From contig CAMVTO010000009.1 in NCBI GenBank assembly GCA_947170435.1, forward strand, positions 1 to 64,000: a stretch of 64,000 bases of DNA, read 5' to 3'. The notes beneath the pieces are model-generated. The model searched no databases, had not been told where the DNA came from, and saw only the letters and a list, made by a program, of their open reading frames with translations. The DNA is from an uncultured Clostridia bacterium. Lineage in GTDB: Bacteria > Bacillota > Clostridia > Oscillospirales > Oscillospiraceae. This document shows, piece by piece, positions 23,391 to 32,494 of this stretch. How positions within the stretch are numbered: the first letter of the stretch is position 1; the number at the start of each line of letters is the position of its first letter. The position numbers and the translations under genes were made by a program.

Positions 23391-24673
23391 GCGTTTCGTC
23401 TCATTCTGAAAATATAAAATCCATCCGTCTGATCCCGCTGCGGCCAGAACGCCGCGCCGTGATCGTCGGGTATGGGGGTAAACTCGCTGTGCCGGCGCAA
23501 AAACGCGCCCGTCACGCCGTCGTTCTCCTCCGGCAGCACCGTGCAGGTGGAATAGATCAACGCTCCGCCGGGCTTGACATAGCGCGATGCGTTTTCCAAT
23601 ATCGCGCTCTGGATCTCCGGCAATGCCGCGAACGCCGCCATATCCTTGTAGCGGATATCCGGCTTCTTGCGGATGATTCCCAGCCCCGAACAGGGCACGT
23701 CGCACAGCACCGCGTCAAACGCCTCCGCCCAGTCCGCGCGGAACTCGCGGCCGTCGGCGGTCTGTGTCTCGATACAGTCGATGCCTAAGCGCGCCGCGCC
23801 GTCGCGAATGCGCTTGAGTTTATTCTCATGCAGATCGCAGGCGACGATGCTGCCCTCGCCCCGCATGGCAAACGCTGCGGAGAAGGACTTGCCGCCCGGC
23901 GCGGCACAGACGTCCAGCACCCGCATTCCCGGTTCGATGCCAAGCGACGCGAGCCGCGCCGCCGCGTCCTGCACCAGAAACTCCCCGCGGTAAAAGGCGG
24001 GCAGTGTCGTGAGGTCGCCCACGCCGGTCAGTTCCAGGCAGTCCGGCACCCACGGATGCATTTTCGCGTCAATCCCCGCGTTTTTCAGCTCCGTGAGCAG
24101 CTTGTCCGCTGTGGTTTTCAACGGATTCACCTGTACCGTCACCGGCGCGAGGGCGTTGTTTGCCCGCAGAAACGCTTCCGCCTCCTCCGTTCCGAGGACG
24201 GCGATCATGCGCTCCGTCAGCGCGCGGGGGTGCGAAGTCTCGATGGAAAGGCGATCCGTCGGATCGGTGGGCAGCGCGGGCAGCCGCGTCTTACTTTGCG
24301 AGAGCTTGCGCAGCACTGCGTTCACCAATCCCGCCGCCGCGCCGCGCTTGCCGGCTTTTGCCAGCTCCACAGACTCGCTGACCGCGGCGTGGTCGGGCAC
24401 CTTGTCGAGATATAGAATCTGGTACGCGCCGATGCGCAGAATGTCCGGCAGCGGCTGCTGCAAGTGGTCCAGCCGCTGTGTACAGTATGCACTTAAATAA
24501 TAGTCCAGCAGCATACGCGTTTGCAGCACGCCGTAGACAATGCGGCTTGTGAGCGCCGTGTCGGGGGCGGAGAGATTTTCCCGTCCCAGCTCCGCCGCCA
24601 GTGCCGCATCCGCCCACGCGCCGTTCTGGCGGCAGGCGTTCAGAACGCGAAGCGCGGATGCCCTCGCGCTCAT
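23387..24673 (-). CDS. rsmB: 16S rRNA (cytosine967-C5)-methyltransferase
   Basis: RsmB/Sun family. Of 428 residues, the N-terminal 150 form an RNA-binding NusB-like domain and the rest a SAM methyltransferase with DVCAAPGGKSF and two cysteines (DVPCSGLG and YSTCTVLPEEN), the second catalytic. The start chosen is the ATG at 24673 overlapping the fmt stop; the track ORF runs on upstream within fmt. Confidence 0.95.
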   Translation of the reverse strand: MSARASALRVLNACRQNGAWADAALAAELGRENLSAPDTALTSRIVYGVLQTRMLLDYYLSAYCTQRLDHLQQPLPDILRIGAYQILYLDKVPDHAAVSESVELAKAGKRGAAAGLVNAVLRKLSQSKTRLPALPTDPTDRLSIETSHPRALTERMIAVLGTEEAEAFLRANNALAPVTVQVNPLKTTADKLLTELKNAGIDAKMHPWVPDCLELTGVGDLTTLPAFYRGEFLVQDAAARLASLGIEPGMRVLDVCAAPGGKSFSAAFAMRGEGSIVACDLHENKLKRIRDGAARLGIDCIETQTADGREFRADWAEAFDAVLCDVPCSGLGIIRKKPDIRYKDMAAFAALPEIQSAILENASRYVKPGGALIYSTCTVLPEENDGVTGAFLRRHSEFTPIPDDHGAAFWPQRDQTDGFYIFRMRRNA

Positions 24674-25590
24674 AGCACCGTCCCCGGGGCGACGCGCTTG
24701 CCGTTGAGCCACGCGTTTGCCGCCATACGCTTGCCGCCCTCGCTTTGCAGCTCGGTGACAACGATACTGTTCCCGTCGCCGCAGGCGCACTCGACGCCGC
24801 GTTTGCTCGCGCGGAGTATGCCGGGCGCATCCGAGGTCCTGCCGCCGCGCACGGCATGCCAGACCTTGGCGGTCTTACCATCCAGCAGCATAGACGCGCA
24901 GGGCCACGGAACCAATGCCCGTACCTGATTGACGACGGCTTCCGCCGATTTGTTCCAGTCGATGGGCGACAGCTCCCGCGAGAGCATGTGCGCATAGCTG
25001 GACTGTGCGTCGTCCTGCGGCGTCCGTACCGCGGTGCCGTCTGCGATGTGTGGGATGGTTTCGCTCAAAAGCGCCGCGCCCAAATCCGCAAGCCTCGTAA
25101 ACAGCTGCTCCGCGTCCTCTTCCGGGTCGATGGGAGTTTTGCGGATGCTGATGATGTCCCCCGCGTCCAGTTTCTTTGCCATGTACATGATGGTGACGCC
25201 CGTCTCTGTCTCGCCGTCCAAAATGGCGCGGTTGATGGGCGCCGCGCCGCGATACTTCGGCAGCACCGAGGCATGGACGTTGACGCTGCCGAGCGTCGGT
25301 ACGTTCAAAATCTCCTCGGGCAGGATCTGCCCATAAGCCGCCACCACCGTCAGTTCCGGGGCAAGCGAGCGCAGCAGCGCCAGCGCCTGCGGATCGCGCA
25401 TAGACTCCGGCTGATACACCGGCAGTCCCGCGCCCTCAGCGCAGACCTTGACCGCCGGCGGCGTCAGCTTGCGGCGGTTGCCGGGCTTGTCCGGCTGGGT
25501 GAAAACGCCCACGATCTCATGCCCGTCCTCAATCAGACGACGCAGCGACGCCACAGCAAAATCGGGGGTACCCATAAAGACGATTCTCAT
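24670..25590 (-). CDS. fmt: Methionyl-tRNA formyltransferase
   Basis: Formylates initiator Met-tRNA using 10-formyl-THF. 306 residues; MRIVFMGTPDFAV at the N-terminus and the folate/catalytic region NVHASVLPKYRGAAPI (catalytic His in VHAS) are clear, followed by the tRNA-binding OB domain. It overlaps the def stop (ATGA), the usual def-fmt pair. Confidence 0.97.
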   Translation of the reverse strand: MRIVFMGTPDFAVASLRRLIEDGHEIVGVFTQPDKPGNRRKLTPPAVKVCAEGAGLPVYQPESMRDPQALALLRSLAPELTVVAAYGQILPEEILNVPTLGSVNVHASVLPKYRGAAPINRAILDGETETGVTIMYMAKKLDAGDIISIRKTPIDPEEDAEQLFTRLADLGAALLSETIPHIADGTAVRTPQDDAQSSYAHMLSRELSPIDWNKSAEAVVNQVRALVPWPCASMLLDGKTAKVWHAVRGGRTSDAPGILRASKRGVECACGDGNSIVVTELQSEGGKRMAANAWLNGKRVAPGTVL

Positions 25591-26096
25591 TCGTCCTCCT
25601 CAAATTCCTCAGGGTGATCCTTGATATACTGATCCAGTTCCTCGTCGGAGAGCAGATGATCGCAGTACTCGGTGTACAGATGGCCGTCCAGATGGCCGAT
25701 CTCGTGGCAGAAGCAGCGGGCGGTAAGCCCTTCGTCCTCGATCTCGAAGAACACGCCGTCGCGATCCTGTGCGCGCACACGCACCTTGTACGGGCGCGTC
25801 ACGACACCGTAGCGGCCGGGAATGCTCAGGCAACCCTCAAGGCCCGTCTGCTCCCCCTCCTCGCCGATGATCTCAGGGTTGATGAGTTCGATGATCTCCC
25901 CCTCGCTGTCTTCAACGATGCACGCGCGGCGCAGGATGCCCACCTGCGGCGCGGCAAGGCCGACGCCGCCGGACTCCTCCAACGTCTCCGCCATATCATC
26001 GAGCAGCGTGTGCAGCCGCTCGTTAAAGTCGGTCACGGGGCGGCAGACCTTTTCCAGCACGGGGTCGCCGCGCTCCACAATCTTACGAATTGCCAT
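25587..26096 (-). CDS. def: Peptide deformylase, with HEIGH in place of usual HEIDH
   Basis: Removes the formyl group from new proteins. 169 residues with the three motifs: GGVGLAAPQVG, EGCLSIPG (metal Cys) and CHEIGHLDG (metal His pair and catalytic Glu). Most deformylases read HExDH in the last motif; here the Asp is Gly, while the catalytic HExxH is intact, so activity is expected. The acidic C-terminal tail (EEFEEDE) is a minor extension. Paired with fmt. Confidence 0.95.
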   Translation of the reverse strand: MAIRKIVERGDPVLEKVCRPVTDFNERLHTLLDDMAETLEESGGVGLAAPQVGILRRACIVEDSEGEIIELINPEIIGEEGEQTGLEGCLSIPGRYGVVTRPYKVRVRAQDRDGVFFEIEDEGLTARCFCHEIGHLDGHLYTEYCDHLLSDEELDQYIKDHPEEFEEDE

Positions 26097-26117
26097 AGTG
26101 ATCTTCTCCTTGATTGG

Positions 26118-28559
26118 TTATTCTAACGCATTGCAGTCGGCAAAAATGTCGAGACTGCGGTTTTCCCTGTGCTTATGGAATGCGATAAGGTAATCCGACA
26201 CCATTCGCCGCAGTGCCGGAGTATTCTGCGCCACGAGCGAGAGCCGGTAGCGGTAGCGGTTGTTGACCTTGACGATCGGCGCGCCTGCGGGGCCAAGCAC
26301 CTCCGCGTCCAGCTTGTCCGCCTCCGGGCGCAGCGCGTCGCGCAGCGTCAGGCACGCGCGCAGCACCTGTCCCTCGTCCGCGCCGCTGACCGTCAATGTG
26401 ATGAGGTCGGCAAACGGCGGATAACGTCGGAGCTTACGCATGCGAATCTCGCTTTGGTAGAAGGTTTCGTAATCCTGCGCCGCGGCGGCGCGGATCACAT
26501 CGTTGTCCGGGGTGTAGGTCTGGATGACCGCGCGCCCGCGCTTGCTGCCGCGTCCCGCCCTGCCCACGACCTGCGAGAGCAGGCAGAACGTCCGCTCCGC
26601 GGCACGATAGCTGTCTACATACAGCGACAGATCCGCCGCCAGTACGCCGACTAAGGTGACGTTTTCAAAATCCAGCCCCTTGGCGACCATTTGGGTACCA
26701 AGGAGGATGGGTACGTTTTCTTCTTCAAACTGCTTGAGCAGCTTTTCATGCCCGTGGGTTGCGCCCACGGTGTCGGTGTCCATGCGCAGCACGCGTGTGC
26801 CGGGGAACGCCTGCGCAAGCTCCTCTTCCACCTTCTGCGTCCCCGCGCCCATGGGCTTCATGGGGCTGCCGCAGTCGGGGCAGCGGTCAAACGCCGGACG
26901 GGAAAAGCCGCAATAGTGGCACATGAGCCGATGGTTGGCACTGTGATACGTCAGCGGTACGCTGCACCGCGGGCATTCCGGCACAGCGCCGCACGAAGGG
27001 CACAGCAGCATCCGCGCGCTGCCGCGGCGGTTGAGAAACAGGATGCTCTGCTCGCCGCGGTCGATGTTCTCCGCCAGTTCCGCGCGCAATGGCGCGCTCA
27101 AAAGCCCGGCGTTGCCTGCGCGCAGCTCTTTTCTCATATCCGCGATGGTCACATCGGGCAGGCTCTGCTCGTTGTAACGCCGGTCAAGGTGAAACACTTC
27201 ATAGCGTCCGCTGCGGGCATAGTACGAGGTCTCCACCGTCGGCGTCGCCGAACCGAGGAGCAGCAGCGCATTCTGCTTGGCGCAGCGGAACTGCGCCACG
27301 TCGCGGGTCTGGTAGCGGGGCGGGGTTTCGGAGGTATAGGTTCCCTCCTGCTCCTCATCCATGATGAGGATGCCGAGATTTTGGAGCGGCGCGAACACCG
27401 CCGAGCGTGTGCCAAGCACCACCTTGACTTCGCCGCGGCGGATGCGCTTCCACTGATCGTAGCGCTCCGTCAGGCGCAGCGCACTGTGGAGCATTGCCAC
27501 CTGATTGCCGAAGCGGGCAGTGAATTTCGCCATCATTTGCGGCGTCAGCGCGATTTCCGGCACCAACAGCAGCGCGGTCTTGCCGCGCGCGAGCGTCTGC
27601 TCGATGAGGCGGATGTACACCTGCGTCTTGCCGCTGGCGGTGACGCCGTGGAGCAGCGCCGCCTTCGCCTCACCGGCGCGCAGCAGCGCGTCCAATCCAT
27701 CGAACGCCACACGTTGCTCGTCGCTCAAAACAATCGGCTGCGTATCCTCCGCCTGCGTGTAGGCCGGGACGCGCAGCACCTCCTGTTTCTCCAGCCGGAT
27801 GATGCCATCCCTTTCCAGGCTCTTAAGCGTCCGGGCGGTCGCGCCGGTATAGTAATAAACATCCGGTGTCGCCAGCGTCCCCTGCGAGCAAAGAAGCTCC
27901 ACGACCGCGCAGCGCACGGACGCGGAGGCTTTTTTCTTCTCCACGGCGGCAAGCGCATCCTCCGGCTCCATAGCCAGCGACACCATGCGCAGCGTCTTAT
28001 CGCTGACCGTCTGTGCGGCGGTTTGCTCCACCGTCACCAGTGCCTTGTCTTTGAGAGCCTTGAGGGCTTTTGCCATGCCGTCGCCGCCGGTTTTCTCCAG
28101 CGTTTCCACCGCCGCGCCCTTCTTCGCCGCCGCGATTGTCCGCAGCAGCATCGCCTCCACACTGTCCGCGTCCACGGCGGCAAGTGCTGTGTCGGCGTCC
28201 AGCCCCTCCGCAAGGTGCCACAGCTCCCGATACCGGAACCAGACACCGGAGGGCAGGATCGTACGGATCGCGTCGTAATAGGTGCAGAAATACCGCGCCT
28301 TCATCCAGCGGACAAGGCGCAGCAGCTCCGCGTCCATCAGCGGCGCGTCATCCAGTACCGCGGCGACAGGCTTATAGCCCGGGTCCGCCTCGCCCTCCGC
28401 CGTCTCCAACACAAAGCCCTCGCTGCGGCGGTTGCCGCGGCCGAAAGGCACCGTAACGCGCATGCCTGTGTCCACGGTCAGCGTATCGGGGACAAGATAG
28501 GTATAGAGCCGGTCAGCGGCATAAGGCACACCGGAAACGGCAATCTGTGCCAGCTTCAA
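26118..28559 (-). CDS. priA: Primosomal replication restart helicase
   Basis: Superfamily 2 helicase that reloads the replisome at stalled forks. 813 residues: N-terminal 3' DNA-binding domain, Walker A (HGVTASGKTQVY), Walker B (IMDEEQEGTY, where most PriA have DEEH), and a zinc module with eight cysteines (LCPSCGAVPECPRC ... HYCGF ... RCPDCGSP) between helicase lobes. It starts at TTG overlapping the rpoZ stop (TTGA). Length is usual. Confidence 0.95.
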   Translation of the reverse strand: MKLAQIAVSGVPYAADRLYTYLVPDTLTVDTGMRVTVPFGRGNRRSEGFVLETAEGEADPGYKPVAAVLDDAPLMDAELLRLVRWMKARYFCTYYDAIRTILPSGVWFRYRELWHLAEGLDADTALAAVDADSVEAMLLRTIAAAKKGAAVETLEKTGGDGMAKALKALKDKALVTVEQTAAQTVSDKTLRMVSLAMEPEDALAAVEKKKASASVRCAVVELLCSQGTLATPDVYYYTGATARTLKSLERDGIIRLEKQEVLRVPAYTQAEDTQPIVLSDEQRVAFDGLDALLRAGEAKAALLHGVTASGKTQVYIRLIEQTLARGKTALLLVPEIALTPQMMAKFTARFGNQVAMLHSALRLTERYDQWKRIRRGEVKVVLGTRSAVFAPLQNLGILIMDEEQEGTYTSETPPRYQTRDVAQFRCAKQNALLLLGSATPTVETSYYARSGRYEVFHLDRRYNEQSLPDVTIADMRKELRAGNAGLLSAPLRAELAENIDRGEQSILFLNRRGSARMLLCPSCGAVPECPRCSVPLTYHSANHRLMCHYCGFSRPAFDRCPDCGSPMKPMGAGTQKVEEELAQAFPGTRVLRMDTDTVGATHGHEKLLKQFEEENVPILLGTQMVAKGLDFENVTLVGVLAADLSLYVDSYRAAERTFCLLSQVVGRAGRGSKRGRAVIQTYTPDNDVIRAAAAQDYETFYQSEIRMRKLRRYPPFADLITLTVSGADEGQVLRACLTLRDALRPEADKLDAEVLGPAGAPIVKVNNRYRYRLSLVAQNTPALRRMVSDYLIAFHKHRENRSLDIFADCNALE

Positions 28560-28768
28560 CGCTTAATGGAAATATCGACGTTGCTCGTGCTGAGCTTGCC
28601 CTCGGCGACCTCGTTGATGGCGGAGGTGACCGGCTTCTCGGTCAGGTGCTCGCCGGACTCGTCGGCGGCCTCGGCAATCTGGCGCGCGCGACGCGCGACG
28701 ACGTTGACCAGCAGGTAGCGGTTGGGCACGTTCTGATTGAGCGTGGTCATAGCGGGATAAAGCATCAT
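28556..28768 (-). CDS. rpoZ: DNA-directed RNA polymerase omega subunit
   Basis: Small RNA polymerase assembly subunit, 70 residues. The core VPNRYLLVNVVARRARQIAE with EKPVTSAINEVAEGK is typical. An AGAAGGAA ribosome site lies 7 bp before the first of two ATGs. The gmk-rpoZ-priA order is conserved in Firmicutes. Confidence 0.96.
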   Translation of the reverse strand: MMLYPAMTTLNQNVPNRYLLVNVVARRARQIAEAADESGEHLTEKPVTSAINEVAEGKLSTSNVDISIKR

Positions 28769-28798
28769 AACAGGGTTCCTTCTTTCTTGAAATGTGGT

Positions 28799-29392
28799 TT
28801 ATTCGCTCAGTATTTTCATCCGGTCGGCGGGCTTGCAGTGCTCGGCGATCATTATGGCGTTGATCTCGCGCACGGCCCGTTCCACCGAGTCGTTGATGAC
28901 AAAGTAATCGTATACGTCGGCGGTTTGCAGCTCCGCCTTCGCGCGCAGCAGGCGCTTCTGGATCTTGTCGGGGCTGTCGGTACCGCGGCTGGTAAGGCGG
29001 CGCTCCAGCTCGTCCCACGACGGCGGCGCAATGAAAATGCGGACGGTCTCCGGGCGCTTCGTGCAAACCTGCAAGGCGCCTTGCACCTCGATGTCAAGGA
29101 TCACGTCCTTGCCCTCGTTCATCGCCTTATCGACGTACTTTTTCGGTGTGCCGTAGAAATTGCCGACGTACTCGGCATACTCCAGCAGCGCGTCCGCCTC
29201 GATCAGCTCCTGAAAGTGCTTGACGTCGATGAAGTGATAGTGGACGCCGTCCTCCTCTCCCTCCCGTGGCTCGCGGGTGGTGGCGGAGATGGAGAAATAC
29301 AGGTCGTCACGCCCCTTGAACAGCTCATGGAGCACCGTGCTCTTGCCCACGCCGGATGGTCCGGAGATGATAAAAGTCTTTCCCTGATGCAT
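28799..29392 (-). CDS. gmk: Guanylate kinase
   Basis: GMP to GDP. 197 residues, P-loop SGPSGVGKST at the N-terminus, GMP-binding SISATTREPREGE and the YGTP stretch. It lies 5 bp after remA in the conserved yicC-remA-gmk-rpoZ order. Confidence 0.98.
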   Translation of the reverse strand: MHQGKTFIISGPSGVGKSTVLHELFKGRDDLYFSISATTREPREGEEDGVHYHFIDVKHFQELIEADALLEYAEYVGNFYGTPKKYVDKAMNEGKDVILDIEVQGALQVCTKRPETVRIFIAPPSWDELERRLTSRGTDSPDKIQKRLLRAKAELQTADVYDYFVINDSVERAVREINAIMIAEHCKPADRMKILSE

Positions 29393-29397
29393 GGTTG

Positions 29398-29664
29398 TTA
29401 ACCCTCCATATCGTCCAGACCGCCCAGCACCTCAACGCCCATGCGCTCCGCGATCTTTGCCGCGGGGATGGCGGAGAGCACCACATGGTCACTGTCCATG
29501 ATGAATACCGCCGCGGTCTTGCGGCCGTAGGTCGCGTCGATGAGCATGCCGCGCTCCCGAGACTCGGTGATGAGCCGTTTGATGGGCGCGGAGTCCGGCG
29601 ACACGACGGCGAGCATCCGCTCGGCGGAGACCAGATTACCAAAGCCTATGTTAATGAGCTGCAT
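29398..29664 (-). CDS. remA: RemA family DNA-binding regulator (DUF370)
   Basis: 88 residues starting [20 protein letters not shown] with [18 protein letters not shown], the RemA signature. In Bacillus RemA forms rings that wrap DNA and activate biofilm matrix and osmoprotection genes. In Clostridia the gene keeps this place between yicC-like and gmk genes; its targets there are unclear. Confidence 0.93.
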   Translation of the reverse strand: MQLINIGFGNLVSAERMLAVVSPDSAPIKRLITESRERGMLIDATYGRKTAAVFIMDSDHVVLSAIPAAKIAERMGVEVLGGLDDMEG

Positions 29665-29673
29665 AAATACCTC

Positions 29674-30558
29674 TTATTCGATGTTTTGTACCTGCTCGCG
29701 GATCTTCTCGACCTCCGCCTTGAGCTCGACGACAACGCGGGCGATCTCCACGTCGTTGCACTTGGAACCGCAGGTGTTGCTCTCGCGGTTGACCTCCTGA
29801 ATGAGGAAGTCCATCTTCCGGCCCATTGGCTCCTCGGAGGTGAGCATCGTGCGCAGCTGGGAAACGTGGCTGCGCAGGCGTACCGTCTCCTCGTCCACGG
29901 CGATCTTGTCGGCGTAGATGGCGGCCTCGGTCAGGATGCGGGACTCCTCGATGGTGGTGCTTTGCAGCACCTCCTGCATCCGCGCGGTGAGCTTTTCGCG
30001 ATATTCCTTTACCGTCTCCGGTGAACGCGCCTCCACCTTGCCGGTAAGCGTCTCGATGGTGGTGAGCCGGGCGCCGATGTCCGCCGCCAGCTTCTCGCCC
30101 TCCACCGCGCGCATGGCGTTATACGCCGCAAGCGCTTCGTCCGCCACAGCGCAGATGTCCTTCTGCACGCTCTCCAGATCCTCTTCCGCTTTGGTGACGG
30201 TCAGCACGTCGGGGAAGCGCGCCACGTCCACGGCGCTGTACTCGCCCCGCAGCGCGCTGGGATTCAGGGCGCTGATCTTGCGAAGCACCTCCAAATACGA
30301 CTTTGCCAGCGGCTCGTTGACAGTGACCACCGCCTCGTCCGCGCCGGTTGCGTCGATGGACACGAACACGTCCACCTTGCCGCGGGAGACCGCTTTCTGT
30401 ACGCGCTGCTTGATGGCATCCTCAGTGAAGATGTACGCGCGCGGCAGCTTGACCGTGGTGTCGAGGTAACGGTTGTTGGCGCTCTTCACCTCCACAGTGA
30501 TGTCGCGTCCGTTGAGGGTTTGTCTGGCCCGGCCGTAGCCGGTCATGCTCTTGACCAT
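29674..30558 (-). CDS. YicC/YloC family endoribonuclease-like protein
   Basis: 294 residues, starting MVKSMTGYGRA with the typical EVKSANNRYLD and C-terminal MDFLIQEVNRESNTCGSKCND. YicC of E. coli is an endoribonuclease; the Firmicute member YloC likewise. The ATG at 30558 follows AAGGAG; the track start at 30618 is inside the upstream gene. Confidence 0.94.
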   Translation of the reverse strand: MVKSMTGYGRARQTLNGRDITVEVKSANNRYLDTTVKLPRAYIFTEDAIKQRVQKAVSRGKVDVFVSIDATGADEAVVTVNEPLAKSYLEVLRKISALNPSALRGEYSAVDVARFPDVLTVTKAEEDLESVQKDICAVADEALAAYNAMRAVEGEKLAADIGARLTTIETLTGKVEARSPETVKEYREKLTARMQEVLQSTTIEESRILTEAAIYADKIAVDEETVRLRSHVSQLRTMLTSEEPMGRKMDFLIQEVNRESNTCGSKCNDVEIARVVVELKAEVEKIREQVQNIE

Positions 30559-30571
30559 TTTTGTATACTCC

Positions 30572-31195
30572 TTATATGCAACAGAAAATCGGGCAGCCGG
30601 TTGTGCTGTAGCACGCAAGGCCGGCGCACAGTCTCATGCAGGTGTCGTCGTAAGTCATGGTACCGCCGCGGTGATAGCCCGCCGGACGATAGCTCGCGGT
30701 GTTTTGCAGCATTTGCAGCGCCTGTCGGTACTCCACATTGCCCGGATCCATGCGGCACGCAGTTTCAAGACAGCGCTTCGCGTCGTCCATCCAGCCGCGG
30801 CGGGAGCAGACCACACCCATGAGGAAGTTCCACTCCGCGTCATGCTCCTGCGTCTCGTTCAGCAGTCGCTCCGCCATGGAGATGTCGCCGTTGTTGATGG
30901 CCATGCGCACCCTTTGCATCACCGGATTGGCGGATGCGTTGCTGTACGCCGCGTCGCCATAGCTGTAGCTCTGGGCGGAGGACGACGCCGTATACGCCGC
31001 GCCCGCCTTGCGCTGCTTCTGAATCTGCTCGTAGGCCTCGTTGATCTCCTTCATCTTCTCTTGCGCGAGGTCCGCCAGCGGATTGTCATGGTAGTTGTCC
31101 GGGTGGTACTTGCGCGCCAGCTCGCGGTAGGCGTGCTTGACTTCGTCGTCAGAGGCCGTGGGCGCGATATTCAAGACTTTGTAGGGATCGGTCAT
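30572..31195 (-). CDS. J-domain protein with TPR-like repeats and Cys-rich tail
   Basis: 207 residues. Residues 1-65 are a J domain (HPDN carries the HPD that stimulates DnaK), followed by a Ser/Ala/Tyr linker, then two TPR-like helical pairs (residues about 95-165) and a tail with six cysteines in about 20 residues ([20 protein letters not shown]). It lacks the DnaJ zinc finger, so it is a specialised co-chaperone. Start overlaps the DUF5685 stop (ATGA). The Cys tail may bind metal or be lipidated; that is speculation. Confidence 0.85.
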   Translation of the reverse strand: MTDPYKVLNIAPTASDDEVKHAYRELARKYHPDNYHDNPLADLAQEKMKEINEAYEQIQKQRKAGAAYTASSSAQSYSYGDAAYSNASANPVMQRVRMAINNGDISMAERLLNETQEHDAEWNFLMGVVCSRRGWMDDAKRCLETACRMDPGNVEYRQALQMLQNTASYRPAGYHRGGTMTYDDTCMRLCAGLACYSTTGCPIFCCI

Positions 31196-32085
31196 ATCGG
31201 TTCCTCTTTTGTCCTTCGGATTCGCCGTTTCTGTTTTCGGTAGACGCCGCTGAGCACCGCCTTGCCGATGCCATAGAGACTGTCATAAAAAATGCTGTCC
31301 AGCACCGCCGTCCACTCTCCCGCGTTCAGCAGTGCGTACGCTCCCGCCATCTGGCGGATCGAAGCATCCAGCGTCTCACCAAGGGCGGATTTCACCTCGT
31401 CCGGGAGCGTGTCCCCTTCGATTTCGTAGCGGCAGCGCAGAGGATTGTAGTTGCCGCTTTTGGCGTCGGCTTTGAAGTCGTCCGCCGCGTCAATGAGATA
31501 GATCCAGCGGCCCAAATGATAAAAAAGCTGAGCAAAGATTCGCCGCCGCGTCTCATCCGGCTCCGCTGAAGCGATCTCGGAAAGCAGTGCCGCAAACGGC
31601 TCCGCCGCGGCATCCAGCGAGGCGCAGCGCGCCCTCTCCCGCTCGTCCAGCTCCCGCAGGTGACGCTGCACCGCCGCGTCAAAATCGGGAACCAGAGCGC
31701 GCGCCTTGCGATATGCACCGCGGTAGAGCAGTGCCGCGAGACGGTAGGGAATGCTTTTCCAAACACCGTGGTCAGCGATATGGTCCTGAAGCTGCCACCA
31801 CGCCAGCACCACGCTGCGATCTGCCGCCGCGTCCAATGCCGGGGAGGCATTCATCGCGTCGCAGCCACGGCAGGGGTGCGCGACGCATCGCTGGCAGCGG
31901 CTCGTAGTCGGCGTACCCAGTGAGAGCAGAACCGCGAGCAGTGTGAAGTCAAAGTTCAGCAGCCAGCGCGCAAAGAAGCCGTAGCGCCGTCCCAGCGTGT
32001 GGCAGAGGCCGCAGTACGCGCTGCGAAAGCGCTGCCGCTCCGCCTCGTCCAGATGCTGCGCGGCGGGCCGGACATAGCCGAACAC
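31192..32085 (-). CDS. DUF5685 family protein
   Basis: 297 residues of a conserved Clostridia family without known function. Recognisable by [14 protein letters not shown] near the N-terminus, a cysteine cluster (RCQRC...HPCRGC) around residue 65-75, and the aspartate-containing [17 protein letters not shown]. The last is reminiscent of metal-dependent all-helical enzymes, which is only a resemblance. The basic C-terminus ends RKQKRRIRR. Neighbours on both sides are coupled. Confidence 0.85.
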   Translation of the reverse strand: MFGYVRPAAQHLDEAERQRFRSAYCGLCHTLGRRYGFFARWLLNFDFTLLAVLLSLGTPTTSRCQRCVAHPCRGCDAMNASPALDAAADRSVVLAWWQLQDHIADHGVWKSIPYRLAALLYRGAYRKARALVPDFDAAVQRHLRELDERERARCASLDAAAEPFAALLSEIASAEPDETRRRIFAQLFYHLGRWIYLIDAADDFKADAKSGNYNPLRCRYEIEGDTLPDEVKSALGETLDASIRQMAGAYALLNAGEWTAVLDSIFYDSLYGIGKAVLSGVYRKQKRRIRRTKEEPI

Positions 32086-32086
32086 G

Positions 32087-32494
32087 TCAGAACGTACGGA
32101 CGATGGTGAAGCGCATGCCGCCGCTTTGCTTCACCCGCCGGTCGTAGAGCACCGCGGGCACGATGCCGCAGAAAAACGCAAGGATCGACGCCGCGATGGA
32201 CAGCCCCTCGCTGCCCAGTGAGGAAGTGGTAAAATACGCAAGGAAAAACAACGCTACCGGCACCATATAGACCAGCAGGATGATGCCGAAGACCTGTCGC
32301 GTGGAGCTCTCCACCACGACCTTCTCCCCTGCCTTCGCACCCACGGGGTTGTCCACCACCGCGCGGATCGGCGTCGGCGTGCCGCCGCAGCCGGCGCACT
32401 CATGACAGTCGTGAGCACAGGCGGACTGCCGCGCCACCACGATCTCCGCCCGGCCGTCCGGGAGCAGCTTGTCAATCGTTGCGATCTGTGTCAT
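32087..32494 (-). CDS. RseC/MucC-type SoxR-reducing system protein
   Basis: 135 residues with the N-terminal Cys pattern CAHDCHECAGCGG and two membrane helices (FGIILLVYMVPVALFFLAYF and IAASILAFFCGIVPAVL). Matches the RseC_MucC family. RseC-like proteins often accompany Rnf complexes and SoxR-reducing systems and may handle electrons at the membrane. Start overlaps the cdaR stop (ATGA). Confidence 0.9.
   Translation of the reverse strand: MTQIATIDKLLPDGRAEIVVARQSACAHDCHECAGCGGTPTPIRAVVDNPVGAKAGEKVVVESSTRQVFGIILLVYMVPVALFFLAYFTTSSLGSEGLSIAASILAFFCGIVPAVLYDRRVKQSGGMRFTIVRTF

Noticed and set aside
26691-28718. 675-aa plus-strand ORF
   Set aside because: Antisense of priA and rpoZ.
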